In this document: positions 9,001 to 17,889 of the stretch, piece after piece
Layout: every line of letters starts with the position of its first letter
How positions within the stretch are numbered: the stretch's first letter is position 1
From: Dyadobacter soli
GTDB taxonomy: Bacteria > Bacteroidota > Bacteroidia > Cytophagales > Spirosomataceae
Direction: 5' to 3'
Assembly (NCBI RefSeq): GCF_900101885.1
Contig: NZ_FNAN01000024.1
Coordinates: 62,001-126,000 of the forward strand
DNA length: 64,000 nt
Position numbers and translations under genes: made by a program
Notes under the pieces: generated by a model
What the model saw: only the letters and a program-made list of their open reading frames with translations
Databases searched by the model: none
Told to the model about the DNA's origin: nothing

Positions 9001-12000
9001 ACAAACATATAATCCACCGAATAACTACCACGATCCTCTTCGGAAGCTGTAAAATCAAATGACCGGATTTCATCATGCATATAAAAAAAAGAAAAGCCTC
9101 TATGAGCCGACTTTCTATTTGTGCTGCTGATCAGAAAGGCCTGCTCCGCTGCTGTTCCCAGAGTATACTTCGCCTTTTCACCGGGTTCTATTGCCCTGCT
9201 ATGGCTAGGTACGATGTAGTTCGGGCGAGTTAGCTTTGTGGCTGCGGCATCGCTCAGTTCCATGAATCGGGTGTCGCTGAGGTTTTCGCCCGCCGCGTTC
9301 ACGGTGTTGATCTGAATTTTGTAAAAGCCTGGCGTAAGTTTGAATTCTGAAACCGGCAACTCGGTCTCTGGCGAGAGACTGGCGATCTTACTCACTTCAT
9401 TGCCTTCCTCCCGCCAATTTTCCATTTCATTTTCCTGATCGTACAAGTCATGTGGAAAGTTAGAGACAAACTCGTCCTTTGTCATTACAAACTGGTCTGG
9501 CTGTTGCCAGTAACGGTTTCGGACCAATCGTTTTTCAGGAACAATGCGCGTAATGCGGATCGTCGCTTCCGCAGGTACGAATACTCCGACCATGTTTTCG
9601 GTGCGGATGGCAAACGATTTGAGCTGTTCCACTTCCAGACGTTCCGGAATGTTGGTCCTCAGGACATAAGATTTGTAACCAACCGAAATACCGGTATGAG
9701 CGCTTCTCGTTTCACCGTTGACGTCGGTTACGTCTGCCAGCACATCGAAGCTAAACACCGGATCGAGCTCGGGATCGACGCTTAGGTCGGGAATAGCGTC
9801 AAAATTGACTTCAAATAGCCCTGCTGCGTCAGTAACCGCTTCGCCATGTGCAATTTCTGTGGGCAGCGCGGGATTCCACCAGCGTTTGAACTGCTGACTC
9901 TGGATCATTCGCGGCGTGCGGACTATCCGGTATCTCACCGTAGCGCCGTCAATAGCATTACCGGCGTAGGCGATTGCTTTCCCAGTGACCTTTATGCGGT
10001 CGTTGATCTTATAGGCCGTTTTCAAGGAGTCGAAAGCTACTGCGAACTTTGGACGTTTGTATTCTTCCACATGAAAATCAGCGCGGTATTCGTCCCTGAC
10101 CTCAACGTAAAAATTGCCCGTCAATCCGCCTTGTGGAATATTGAATGATCCTGAAAAGCTTCCATAAGCATTTACATGATGCTTTGCCTCTGTGACGCGC
10201 TCCGAATTTGGATTGTACAGCCCAACAGTGTATTCAGCACGCTGGTCGGTAAGAACAGTTTTTCCTTTTCGAACAATTCCTTTGTAATGAACGGTTTGTC
10301 CGGGACGATACAAGCTTCGATCGGTGAAGAGATACACGTGATCGGACTTTTCTTCAATCGTTTCAGCTTCATTATAGAAGTAGAGCTGGGTGCTTTCTTG
10401 TAAAAAAAGCCGGTCATTTTTATAAGTAATTTCCAGCAAATGATGCTCACCTCTATTCGATTTCCGAATAGCCGGTCTTTTGAAGTAGCCATGCACATCG
10501 GTAGTAACCTTAGTACCTTTAGTTCTGGTATAATCCCTGGAATTATAATTGTATGCCCTTTCCCAAAGCTGTACTTTTGCACCTTCCAGCGGCTCGCCGC
10601 TATCCCTGTGCAGGATGAAGAAATCGTTTGCTTTCTGCACAAAACTGATGTCGGAGACATAAAACAGCGTTGCCCCAAGGACGGCATCGGTATTTTTGAA
10701 ATCGGGAGCCGAGCCAGCCAGCAAAATGTATTCGCCGGATGGCAGGCCGTTCGCTTTTATTTCTACGCTATGTTCTTGGTAATCGTTTGTCTCGGGGAGC
10801 GCTTGTTCCCAGCTGCGGAGCGGCAGCGCATTGGCCAGTGTGTTCCATTTAGTTTCCGAGTGGCGGTCTTCCAGTTTGTTTTTGATAAAATCGTTGGCCT
10901 TGATAACGAGTAAATGCAGTTTGTTAAAATTCCTGTATTTTACCAGCACTCTGAACGGCTTATCGACTGTATTGACGGTTTCGACCGAGAGGTAAAATGT
11001 CCTTTGCGTAATGTTGCGGAGCAGATTTTGCGCATTGACGCCACCTTCAGTTTCCGGGTTTTCAAGAATAATTTTTTGACACAGTTTCAGCGCCTTAGTT
11101 CTTTCGAATCTGAATACTGTGTCACGGCCTGGTTTATACGAATCTGCTTTTCCATTCAGCCATTGAGCTTTAAGATACCAGGCTTGCGCCGCGGCGGGCG
11201 TAGATTGGAACTGGTCCGCAACATGGCTGACAGCCATAAAGTAGAGGTCGCTTTTATCGGGATGCACCGATTTCTGGTTCACATACTGCAACCGCGCCAG
11301 GTCGGCGTCGAGCAATGCTGCCGGGTCTTTGTCTTCCAGGTGAAATGCGATCAGTTTCTGGTAAAGTAGCAAAGCGTGGTATTCCAGTGAGGCGGAATCT
11401 TTGGTTTCAAACTTCCTGTGTACGAAGTCCGCCGCGGGATCGAATGCGGACGCGGTGCCGATTTCAAATGCATATGCAGGTTTTTTAATGTTGCGTTCGT
11501 CGGAAGAGAAATAATCCAATGCCCTGAATGCGAGCAGATCGAAGAGCGTCGGGCGTAGCTTGCGCATATTGCCCTTCGTAATGATGGCGTCGTAACTATC
11601 CAGTGTAGTTTTCTTCAAAACAGCTTCATCGCGAATCGATTCCAGAAACAATGCGCCTATTTTTTCATGGAAATCTTCGGTACCCCAGGTGGCAATGTCG
11701 GCTTTGTCGAAGGTCACTGTGGCCGTCCGGTTGTACAATTGCCAGCGGACGGTTTGGTAATAGGAATAATACTCCGAGGCCACCAGGCTGGTCAGGATCG
11801 ATCGCGCGGGGCCTGCGCTGGCAGCCATTTCCTGTTCCAGCTCCCTGATTGAGGAAATGGCATTGTTCTCGCGGTTTTCGGTTTGTAATTGGGCCATATA
11901 CATGGCCGCTTTGATCAGTTGGGCGTCCTGCCTTTCCTTTTTAGCTAGCCCGTAAATTTTCCTTACTTGTTCAAGGGCATCTTTGCTAAGCCCTTTGCCG

Positions 12001-12128
12001 ATGAGCTCATCGACCTTCTTCCATTCTGTACTGTAATTCTTGACCGCGCTTTGTCCGTAGGTGTGCATAGTTAATGATAAAATAATGGTGATGATCAGAT
12101 AGTAACCGATGGTGTACGCTAATTTCAT
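6027..12128 (-). CDS. Bacterial alpha-2-macroglobulin family protein with thioester motif
   Basis: 2033 residues from ATG 12128 (MKLAYTIGYYLIITIILSLT... ending TYGQ), giving a signal peptide without a lipobox cysteine; the longer frame to 12218 adds no sensible sequence. Residues about 25-400 are helical and TPR-like. Macroglobulin domains follow, with the diagnostic TDRSLYRPGQTVHYKG at about 602-617. The thioester-domain signature CAEQ is intact, with the cysteine at 1487 in YECAEQTW, followed by alpha/alpha-toroid repeats and a receptor-binding-like end. Such proteins are thought to trap proteases in the periplasm by covalent thioester capture. No penicillin-binding protein 1C gene, its frequent partner elsewhere, is next to it. 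It is divergent from the RND pump. The family is certain, the target unknown. Confidence 0.93.
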   Translation of the reverse strand: MKLAYTIGYYLIITIILSLTMHTYGQSAVKNYSTEWKKVDELIGKGLSKDALEQVRKIYGLAKKERQDAQLIKAAMYMAQLQTENRENNAISSIRELEQEMAASAGPARSILTSLVASEYYSYYQTVRWQLYNRTATVTFDKADIATWGTEDFHEKIGALFLESIRDEAVLKKTTLDSYDAIITKGNMRKLRPTLFDLLAFRALDYFSSDERNIKKPAYAFEIGTASAFDPAADFVHRKFETKDSASLEYHALLLYQKLIAFHLEDKDPAALLDADLARLQYVNQKSVHPDKSDLYFMAVSHVADQFQSTPAAAQAWYLKAQWLNGKADSYKPGRDTVFRFERTKALKLCQKIILENPETEGGVNAQNLLRNITQRTFYLSVETVNTVDKPFRVLVKYRNFNKLHLLVIKANDFIKNKLEDRHSETKWNTLANALPLRSWEQALPETNDYQEHSVEIKANGLPSGEYILLAGSAPDFKNTDAVLGATLFYVSDISFVQKANDFFILHRDSGEPLEGAKVQLWERAYNYNSRDYTRTKGTKVTTDVHGYFKRPAIRKSNRGEHHLLEITYKNDRLFLQESTQLYFYNEAETIEEKSDHVYLFTDRSLYRPGQTVHYKGIVRKGKTVLTDQRAEYTVGLYNPNSERVTEAKHHVNAYGSFSGSFNIPQGGLTGNFYVEVRDEYRADFHVEEYKRPKFAVAFDSLKTAYKINDRIKVTGKAIAYAGNAIDGATVRYRIVRTPRMIQSQQFKRWWNPALPTEIAHGEAVTDAAGLFEVNFDAIPDLSVDPELDPVFSFDVLADVTDVNGETRSAHTGISVGYKSYVLRTNIPERLEVEQLKSFAIRTENMVGVFVPAEATIRITRIVPEKRLVRNRYWQQPDQFVMTKDEFVSNFPHDLYDQENEMENWREEGNEVSKIASLSPETELPVSEFKLTPGFYKIQINTVNAAGENLSDTRFMELSDAAATKLTRPNYIVPSHSRAIEPGEKAKYTLGTAAEQAFLISSTNRKSAHRGFSFFYMHDEIRSFDFTASEEDRGSYSVDYMFVKHNRMHTYMETITVPWTNKDLKIEYETFRDKTLPGSRETWKVKISGYKQEKVAAEMLGGMYDASLDQFYSHYWTKPYFWPMRVGLGYWADSGNFGITNSDTRHSGFGTYRAFEKTYDRLIRTQVADRLYRFRGVADKAATRQQSDISVATTSLGKPIPGKTAETETANKKLSEIGIDYSESDENSKIGYGVKRDTKMPEAGMPAPTKEMLRTNFNETAFFLPDLKTDSEGNITFSFTMPEALTRWKFQALAHTQELALGYSSKEIVTQKELMVQPNAPRFLREGDRISFPVKVANLSSSAVNGEVSLLLFDTETNEPLDKLFKNERPSSQFSIVAGQSSTAFFALEIPKGFTKMVTWRAVAKAGKLSDGEENMLPVLPNRMLVTESMPISMKGNGTKHFAFEKLLGSGKSATLTHESVTVEYSSNPAWYAVQSLPYLMEYPYECAEQTWNRYYANSLASHIVNASPRIAEVFKSWKGTDALLSNLAKNQELKSLLIQETPWVLAAKTEAEQKRNIALLFDLVTMENELNGSMLKLREMQSPNGGFVWFKGGPDDRYITQYIVAGIAHLQKINALHASQATYINAILEKALPYLDERIREDYDRLVKSKANLKQYVPGAGDLQYLYTRSFFYKPIPAGTQKAVQYYRERARLTWVSQSKFLQGMTALICHRSQDTKTANQILESLRQTAVRNEELGMYWKTSQRGWWWYEAPIERQALLIEAFQEIANDQTVIADLKTWLLKNKQTNSWESTKATAEACYALLMNGSDWLAESPQVTVRVGNTEVSSKDQKAENGTGYFKKAIDSGITAQMGNLDVIVNGNSGKASPPSWGAVYWQYFEDLDKITFAETRLKLTKQLFIETNSDNSPVLTPVREGDAVKVGDKIKIRIELRVDRDMEYVHMKDMRASGLEPVNVLSGYRWQGGLGYYESTRDASTNFFFNALRKGTYVFEYPLFITHEGDFSNGITTIQCMYAPEFTAHSEGVRLKALPKK

Positions 12129-12270
12129 CGTGTGAAAGATTTGGTTCGTGATGAATAGGATAAAGATAGTAAAACGCCGCGGTGCCAAAAACGGCATTGA
12201 GCAGCCGGAAAGTGTCATTCAGCAAACTGCTCGGGAAAGCTTTGCGATGCAGAAGTATAAAAGATCTACA

Positions 12271-12301
12271 TTGCCTCTTTTTGCAATATGAAGTATCTTT
12301 A
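12271..12301 (+). promoter_or_regulatory. Candidate Bacteroidota-type promoter for the RND operon
   Basis: TTG at 12271-12273, a 20-bp spacer, then TATCTTTA at 12294-12301, close to the TTTG/TANNTTTG consensus used by the primary sigma factor of Bacteroidota. The -7 end lies 68 bp before the RND start in an AT-rich divergent region. Read by eye only. Confidence 0.4.
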
Positions 12302-12369
12302 AATAGTGCTTTGGCAAAATATAACTAATTACTACTCTTTCAGAACGAATTTTATTTTAAGTAAACTCT

Positions 12370-13443
12370 ATGCGTACGATTATGTTGGTGGCGGGGATCA
12401 TCGTCGCACTGGTTTTGGGGAAACTGTTTATATTCTCGAAATCCGGTGAAGGCAAGGGCTCCGATGCGAAAAAAGGAGGGGAAGGAAAAGGTGCGAAGTC
12501 ATCCGGCGGAGCTGTGCCGGTGAATGTATTTATTGTGGGTAAGGAATCCATTGAAAACCAGATTTTTGCATCCGGTACGGTGCTGCCAAACGAAGAGGTG
12601 AATCTGATGGCGGAAATATCGGGCCGCCTGGTGAAGCTCGATATCAAGGAAGGGTCGTATGTAAATAAAGGACAGCTTATCGCGAAAATCAACGACCGCG
12701 AGTTGCAGGCACAATTGCAGAAAGTGGCTTATAATCAGGATTTGAGCAAAAAAATAGAAGCGCGACAGAAAAAGTTGCTGAATGTGGAGGCGATTAACCT
12801 GGAAGAATACGATGTTACTTCGAATAATATCCGTGTTTTGGAGGCTGAAAAAGAGGTAATCGAAGCACAGCTTGAAAAAACGGAGATCCGCGCACCGTTC
12901 AGCGGCCGGATAGGACTGAAATTCATCAGCGAAGGCGCATTTCTGGCTCCGGGTACGCCCATCGTTACGATTGTGCAAAGTAATCCGGTGAAGATAGATT
13001 TTACGGTTCCTGAGAAATACAGCCCGAGCATACGGGTAGGAAGCACCGTGAAATTCAACCTCGACGGCGACCCTTCGACATACAGTGCGAAAATATTGGC
13101 CATCGACCCGAAAGTGGATGAAAGCCTTCGTACGCTGCGTGTACGTGCGCTGGCGAGCAATCCCGAAGGCCGGTTCGTGCCGGGAATGTTCGTGAAAGTA
13201 CTGGCCGACCTCGACGCGAACCGCGCGGCGATGATGATCCCGACGGAAGCCATCGTGCCGGTTTTAAAGGGTAAAAAAGTATTCGTCGTGAAAGACGGCA
13301 AAGCGCAGGAAGCAATGGTTACCACCGGCCTGCGCACCGACAAAAAGATCCAGATCATAGAAGGCTTGCAGCCGGGGGACTCGCTGATTACCTCGGGTAT
13401 CATTGCCATCAAACCTAACACCGCCGTGAAGGTCAACCTATGA
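12370..13443 (+). CDS. RND efflux periplasmic adaptor (membrane fusion protein)
   Basis: 357 residues. One N-terminal membrane anchor (about 5-22) is followed by a Gly/Lys/Ser-rich linker, then the adaptor domains: a first lipoyl half (EISGRLVKLDIKEGSYVNKG, about 80-100), a short coiled hairpin (about 110-160), a second lipoyl half (TEIRAPFSGRIGL) and the beta-barrel and membrane-proximal domains. The coiled hairpin is short, as in heavy-metal or multidrug adaptors of this subgroup. Its stop overlaps the start of the permease gene (ATGA), so the two are translationally coupled. It links the pump to an outer-membrane channel that is not encoded here. The transported compound cannot be predicted. 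Confidence 0.9.
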   Translation: MRTIMLVAGIIVALVLGKLFIFSKSGEGKGSDAKKGGEGKGAKSSGGAVPVNVFIVGKESIENQIFASGTVLPNEEVNLMAEISGRLVKLDIKEGSYVNKGQLIAKINDRELQAQLQKVAYNQDLSKKIEARQKKLLNVEAINLEEYDVTSNNIRVLEAEKEVIEAQLEKTEIRAPFSGRIGLKFISEGAFLAPGTPIVTIVQSNPVKIDFTVPEKYSPSIRVGSTVKFNLDGDPSTYSAKILAIDPKVDESLRTLRVRALASNPEGRFVPGMFVKVLADLDANRAAMMIPTEAIVPVLKGKKVFVVKDGKAQEAMVTTGLRTDKKIQIIEGLQPGDSLITSGIIAIKPNTAVKVNL

Positions 13444-16400
13444 GTATCTCAACCCTTTCCATTAAAAGGCCGGTTCTCGCGATCGTGATGAACCTGCTGA
13501 TCATTTTGTTCGGGTTTCTGGGATACAAATTCCTGGGGATGCGCGAGTTCCCGTCGATCGACCCGCCGGTCGTTTCCATCCGCACGAGCTACACCGGCGC
13601 GAATGCCGACATTATCGAATCGCAGATCACCGAGCCGCTCGAAAAGCAGCTGAACAGTATCGAGGGTATCAAGTCCATCAGCTCCCAAAGCAGCCAGGGT
13701 ACCAGCCAGATAACCGTCGAATTTGACATTGGCGTGGATATGGAGCGCGCCGCGAATGACGTGCGCGACAAAGTAGGTTCCGCCTCCCGTACATTACCGC
13801 TCGATATCGACGGCCCGCCGGTTGTAAGTAAAGCCGATGCGAACTCGGAACCCATTATCGTGCTGACTTTTACCAGCAATACGCGCTCCCACCTCGAAGT
13901 GAGCGACTATGCCGAAAACGTGATCGCGCAACGCCTTCAGACGATCGAAGGTGTGAGCGAAATCCGCATTTTCGGGCAGAAAAAATACGCGATGCGGATC
14001 TGGATGGATCCGATCAAGATGGCAGCATTGGGCATTACGACCCAGGATGTCAAAGTGGCGCTCGATAAGGAAAATGTGGAGCTGCCGAGCGGAAAGCTTG
14101 CCGGCGACAATACCGAACTGACCGTCAAGACAATCGGCCGCTTCCGTACCGAGGACGATTTCAATGAAATGATCATCAAAAACTCGGCGACACAGACGAT
14201 CCACCTGAAAGATATCGGCTCGGCAACGCTCGGGCCAGAGAATGAGGAGACGATCCTGCGACTTGACAATGTGCCGATGATCGGTCTGGCTATTTCACCC
14301 ATGCCGGGCGCCAACTACCTCGACATTGCGAAAGAGGTGAATAAACGCATGGCGGCGATCAAGAAAGAGCTTCCGAAGGATTACAAGCTGGATACGCTGA
14401 TCGACAATACGATTTTCGTGGAGCGCTCGATTGAAGAGGTAGGGGAGACGTTGCTGATCGCCATCGTGCTCGTGGTAATTATCATTTACCTGTTCTTCCG
14501 CGACTGGCTCATTGCCTTCCGTCCGCTCATTGATATACCCGTTTCGCTCATTGGTACATTCTTCATTATGTACATCATGGGCTTTTCCGTGAACGTGCTC
14601 ACGCTGCTCGCCATCGTACTTGCGACCGGGCTTGTGGTCGATGATGGTATCGTGGTCACGGAGAATATATTCAAGAAGATCGAGCAGGGTATGAGCCCGA
14701 TCGAAGCGGCCATTAAGGGTTCTAACGAGATCATATTTGCGGTTTTATCTACATCCATTACCTTGGCTTCGGTGTTTTTGCCGGTGATTTTTATGGAGGG
14801 TTTTGTAGGAAAACTGTTCCGTGAGTTCGGTATCGTTATTTCCGCGGCTGTATTGATCTCCGCATTTGTGTCGCTCACGCTGACGCCCATGCTGAATGCG
14901 TACCTCGTGCGCAAAACGCATAAGAAAAGCTGGTTTTACGAAAAAACGGAGCCGTTTTTTGAGAAGATCACCAACGATTACGGCAATGCATTGGCCCGGT
15001 TCCTGAAAATGCGCTGGGTAGCGATCCCGCTGGTGGCGATTACGATGGGGATGATCTGGTTCTTCGGCAAAGGCCTGCAATCGGAGCTGGCGCCGCTCGA
15101 CGACCGCAACTGGTTCCGCATCAATATGACCACGCCGGAAGGATCTTCATTCGAGTTCACCGACCGTTATGTGCAAGAGGTAGGTAACATGCTGATGGAT
15201 TCGATGCCGGGCAAGAAGGGGCTGATGCTGATTACTTCACCTGGAAACTCGGGGCTGGGTGCGGCGAACACCGGTAGCGGCCGCATTGCATTGGTAGATA
15301 AGACATTAAGGAAAGAGTCGCAGCAGGAAATCGCTGACTATATCAATAAAAAATTGAAATCAATGCCCGACGCCAAATCGTTCGTCGTGCAGCAGCAGAC
15401 TATTTCGGTGGATTCCCGCGGCGGCTTGCCCATTCAGTATGTGATCCAGGCACCGGATTTTGAAAAGTTGAGAGAATATCTTCCCAAGTTTATGGAGGAA
15501 GTTTCCAACGATCCTACTTTCGCAATTACGGACGTCAACCTGAAATTCAGTAAGCCTGAAATCCAGATTGTGATTGACCGCGAAAAGGCGAAGTCGCTGG
15601 GCGTGTCGGTGCAGGATGTGGCGCAGACAATGCAGTTGGCATTTGCGGGGCAGCGTTTTGGCTATTTCACCATGAATGGCCGCCAGTACCAGGTTATCGG
15701 TCAGTACGACCGTGCTAACCGCGACGAGCCGCTTGATTTGAAGAGTATGTTTGTGAAAACCAATACGGGTAGCATGGTGCAGCTGGATAATATCGTAAGG
15801 GCCGAAGAAGAGAGCAGCCCGCCGCAGCTTTTCCACTACAACCGCTACATGAGTGCAACTGTGCAAGCGGCACTTGCACCAGGCAAGACTATCGGTGACG
15901 GAATAGCCGCCATGGACCGCGTCCGCGACAAGTTGAACGACGAGGCGATCCAGACCGCATTGAGTGGCTCGTCCCGCGATTACGCCGAAAGTTCGTCGAA
16001 CACGATGTTCTCGTTCTTCCTGGCATTGGTGCTGATCTACTTTATCCTGGCTGCGCAGTTCGAAAGTTTTGTCGATCCGTTCATTATCATGTTTACCGTA
16101 CCGCTGGCGATCGGTGGCGCAGTATTCTCGCTGTGGTTCTTCGATCAGACACTAAACATTTTCAGTCAGATCGGGATGATCATGCTCATCGGTCTGGTGA
16201 CGAAAAACGGTATCCTCATTGTGGAATTTGCCAATCAGCTGCGCGAGCAGGGCCGGAGCATTCAGGAGGCTGCATTAGAAGCAGCAACCATGCGTTTCAG
16301 GCCCATTCTGATGACCAGTCTGGCGACAGTGCTCGGTGCATTGCCCATTGCTATGGCGCTCGGTTCCGCCGGTAAAAGTAGGATGTCGATGGGGATCGTG

Positions 16401-16553
16401 ATCATGGGCGGGCTGCTATTCTCCCTCGTGCTGACGCTTTATGTTATCCCGGCCATTTACACATTCTTCTCCCGCCCTAAAAACTTCGAGAAAATGAAAA
16501 TGATCGAACGTGTAGCAAGGGATAGCGAATTAGAAGAGCCGGCGCATTTTTGA
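13440..16553 (+). CDS. RND-family efflux permease (AcrB/MexB-like, HAE1 type)
   Basis: 1037 residues, normal for the family. TM1 lies at the N-terminus (RPVLAIVMNLLIILFGF) followed by the porter domain (FPSIDPPVVSIRTSY). The TM4 proton-relay pair is seen as VVDDGIVVTENI, matching AcrB D407/D408, and the second half repeats the pattern (FILAAQFESFVDPF, GLVTKNGILIVEFANQ). It exchanges protons for export of hydrophobic compounds across the inner membrane and delivers them to the adaptor encoded just upstream (4-bp overlap). No TolC-like gene follows; a hairpin terminator comes 25 bp after the stop. The HAE1 rather than heavy-metal subtype follows from the DD pair. Confidence 0.92.
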   Translation: MSISTLSIKRPVLAIVMNLLIILFGFLGYKFLGMREFPSIDPPVVSIRTSYTGANADIIESQITEPLEKQLNSIEGIKSISSQSSQGTSQITVEFDIGVDMERAANDVRDKVGSASRTLPLDIDGPPVVSKADANSEPIIVLTFTSNTRSHLEVSDYAENVIAQRLQTIEGVSEIRIFGQKKYAMRIWMDPIKMAALGITTQDVKVALDKENVELPSGKLAGDNTELTVKTIGRFRTEDDFNEMIIKNSATQTIHLKDIGSATLGPENEETILRLDNVPMIGLAISPMPGANYLDIAKEVNKRMAAIKKELPKDYKLDTLIDNTIFVERSIEEVGETLLIAIVLVVIIIYLFFRDWLIAFRPLIDIPVSLIGTFFIMYIMGFSVNVLTLLAIVLATGLVVDDGIVVTENIFKKIEQGMSPIEAAIKGSNEIIFAVLSTSITLASVFLPVIFMEGFVGKLFREFGIVISAAVLISAFVSLTLTPMLNAYLVRKTHKKSWFYEKTEPFFEKITNDYGNALARFLKMRWVAIPLVAITMGMIWFFGKGLQSELAPLDDRNWFRINMTTPEGSSFEFTDRYVQEVGNMLMDSMPGKKGLMLITSPGNSGLGAANTGSGRIALVDKTLRKESQQEIADYINKKLKSMPDAKSFVVQQQTISVDSRGGLPIQYVIQAPDFEKLREYLPKFMEEVSNDPTFAITDVNLKFSKPEIQIVIDREKAKSLGVSVQDVAQTMQLAFAGQRFGYFTMNGRQYQVIGQYDRANRDEPLDLKSMFVKTNTGSMVQLDNIVRAEEESSPPQLFHYNRYMSATVQAALAPGKTIGDGIAAMDRVRDKLNDEAIQTALSGSSRDYAESSSNTMFSFFLALVLIYFILAAQFESFVDPFIIMFTVPLAIGGAVFSLWFFDQTLNIFSQIGMIMLIGLVTKNGILIVEFANQLREQGRSIQEAALEAATMRFRPILMTSLATVLGALPIAMALGSAGKSRMSMGIVIMGGLLFSLVLTLYVIPAIYTFFSRPKNFEKMKMIERVARDSELEEPAHF

Positions 16554-16578
16554 GCTGACTGAAAGATTTCAGATATAC

Positions 16579-16613
16579 ATGGGAACGTGGCTTACCGCGT
16601 TCCCATATTTTTT
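16579..16613 (+). terminator. Intrinsic terminator of the RND operon
   Basis: Stem arms 16579-16590 (ATGGGAACGTGG) and 16595-16606 pair with one T-G pair around a CTTA loop, then ATTTTTT. The loop contains the stop codon of the convergent desaturase, so the last codons of that gene form one arm. Confidence 0.8.
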
Positions 16614-17674
16614 AGCATCCTCACATGCGAGCCTAATGCATTTCCGAAATTGGCCTTTGCATTGTAAACCAGCCCGAATTCCAAAGCGGTGGCTTTGACA
16701 ATGGGTGACAATGCGTGGTAATGGATGTGGGAGATGGAAGGGAAAAGGTGGTGTTCGATCTGGTAGTCGAGGCCGCCGATAAACCATGACAGGACGCGGT
16801 TTTTTCCTGCGAAATTGGAAGTGGTTTGTAACTGGTGAACGGCCCACGCGTTTTCAATGCAGCCGGTTTGGTCAGGTTCGGGCTGCTCGGCACCTTCCAC
16901 CACGTGCGCCATTTGAAATACAGTGCTTAGTATCATCCCGGCAGTTCCGTGCATAATCAGGAACCCGACGAGCCATTCTCCAAACGAAATGGACGTAAAG
17001 GCCAGCGGAATGACGCAAATGAACACTACGTAGCCCAGTTTAGTCAGCACCAGTTTAATGAGCTCTTTTTTGGGGAATGGCTTGGTCATGCCCGACTTCG
17101 ACATTTCGTTAAAGAGCGAGATTTCTTTAAAATCCTTCCATAGAAACGAAAGCGTCATGAGGCTGTACAGAAAAAAGGCGTAAATGTGCTGGAACCTGTG
17201 GATATACCGTTGTTTTTCCTGGAATGAAAGCCGCAGGAGAAATTTACCCGTAATATCCTCGTCTACGTCGTGAATGTTGGTGTAAGTATGGTGCAGCCGG
17301 TTATGTTGCACTTCCCAGTTATAGGCATTGCCGCCCAGCAGATAGATCGATGCGCCGAAAAACTTGTTCAGCAGCGTCGAGGTGGCCAGTGAGCCGTGAA
17401 TGGCATCATGCATGACCGACATACCTACTCCGGCTACGCCAAGCCCCATCACCAGTGCGAAACCGGCCATTGCCAGCAGACTGAAATGATCGGAAAGAAT
17501 CAGAATGTAAGGCACCAGGTACAGGCTTAACATAAATAATGCCTTGTAAATGATGCCGGAGCCGCCCGACTTACAAATTTCATTGGACGAAAAATACTGG
17601 TCTACCCGATGTCTCAGGGTTGGGAAGAAGGTACTTTTCTCCGGATTTGTGAATTTGACTTTGTGATATTGCAT
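16592..17674 (-). CDS. Membrane fatty acid desaturase (acyl-lipid/front-end type)
   Basis: 360 residues with two pairs of membrane segments (about 44-85 and 165-250). All three histidine boxes of the di-iron desaturases are present: HDAIH (H89, H93), HNRLHH (H124, H128, H129) and QIEHH (Q305, H308, H309). Glutamine in the third box is typical of front-end and delta-6/linoleoyl-CoA-type desaturases; no cytochrome b5 domain is fused, so a separate ferredoxin or cytochrome must supply electrons. It introduces a double bond into membrane acyl chains, probably for fluidity control. The regiospecificity is not readable. It has a free-standing position facing the RND operon. Confidence 0.88.
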   Translation of the reverse strand: MQYHKVKFTNPEKSTFFPTLRHRVDQYFSSNEICKSGGSGIIYKALFMLSLYLVPYILILSDHFSLLAMAGFALVMGLGVAGVGMSVMHDAIHGSLATSTLLNKFFGASIYLLGGNAYNWEVQHNRLHHTYTNIHDVDEDITGKFLLRLSFQEKQRYIHRFQHIYAFFLYSLMTLSFLWKDFKEISLFNEMSKSGMTKPFPKKELIKLVLTKLGYVVFICVIPLAFTSISFGEWLVGFLIMHGTAGMILSTVFQMAHVVEGAEQPEPDQTGCIENAWAVHQLQTTSNFAGKNRVLSWFIGGLDYQIEHHLFPSISHIHYHALSPIVKATALEFGLVYNAKANFGNALGSHVRMLKNMGTR

Positions 17675-17839
17675 TGAGTGCAGGCGACGGCGCAGTTTAA
17701 ATTAGTAGGGTAGTCTCGTGAGAACGGAGTTTAGCTGGGAATATTGGCAAAACCTTATTATTATTTCAAGTTTAAGTTCAAAGATGATGTCGAAAATTGA
17801 TATTTGAAACAATATTTTGAAAAAGTACCTAAAAACAGA

Positions 17840-17865
17840 AGAGGCCGACATCGCTGCCGGCCTCT
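17840..17865 (-). terminator. Intrinsic terminator downstream of metK
   Basis: AGAGGCCG (17840-17847) pairs with CGGCCTCT (17858-17865) around a 10-nt loop. On the minus strand it is followed by a T-rich tract (TTCTGTTTTT), placing it correctly 25 bp after the metK stop. Confidence 0.75.
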
Positions 17866-17889
17866 TTCCAATGTATCAAATATATATTC

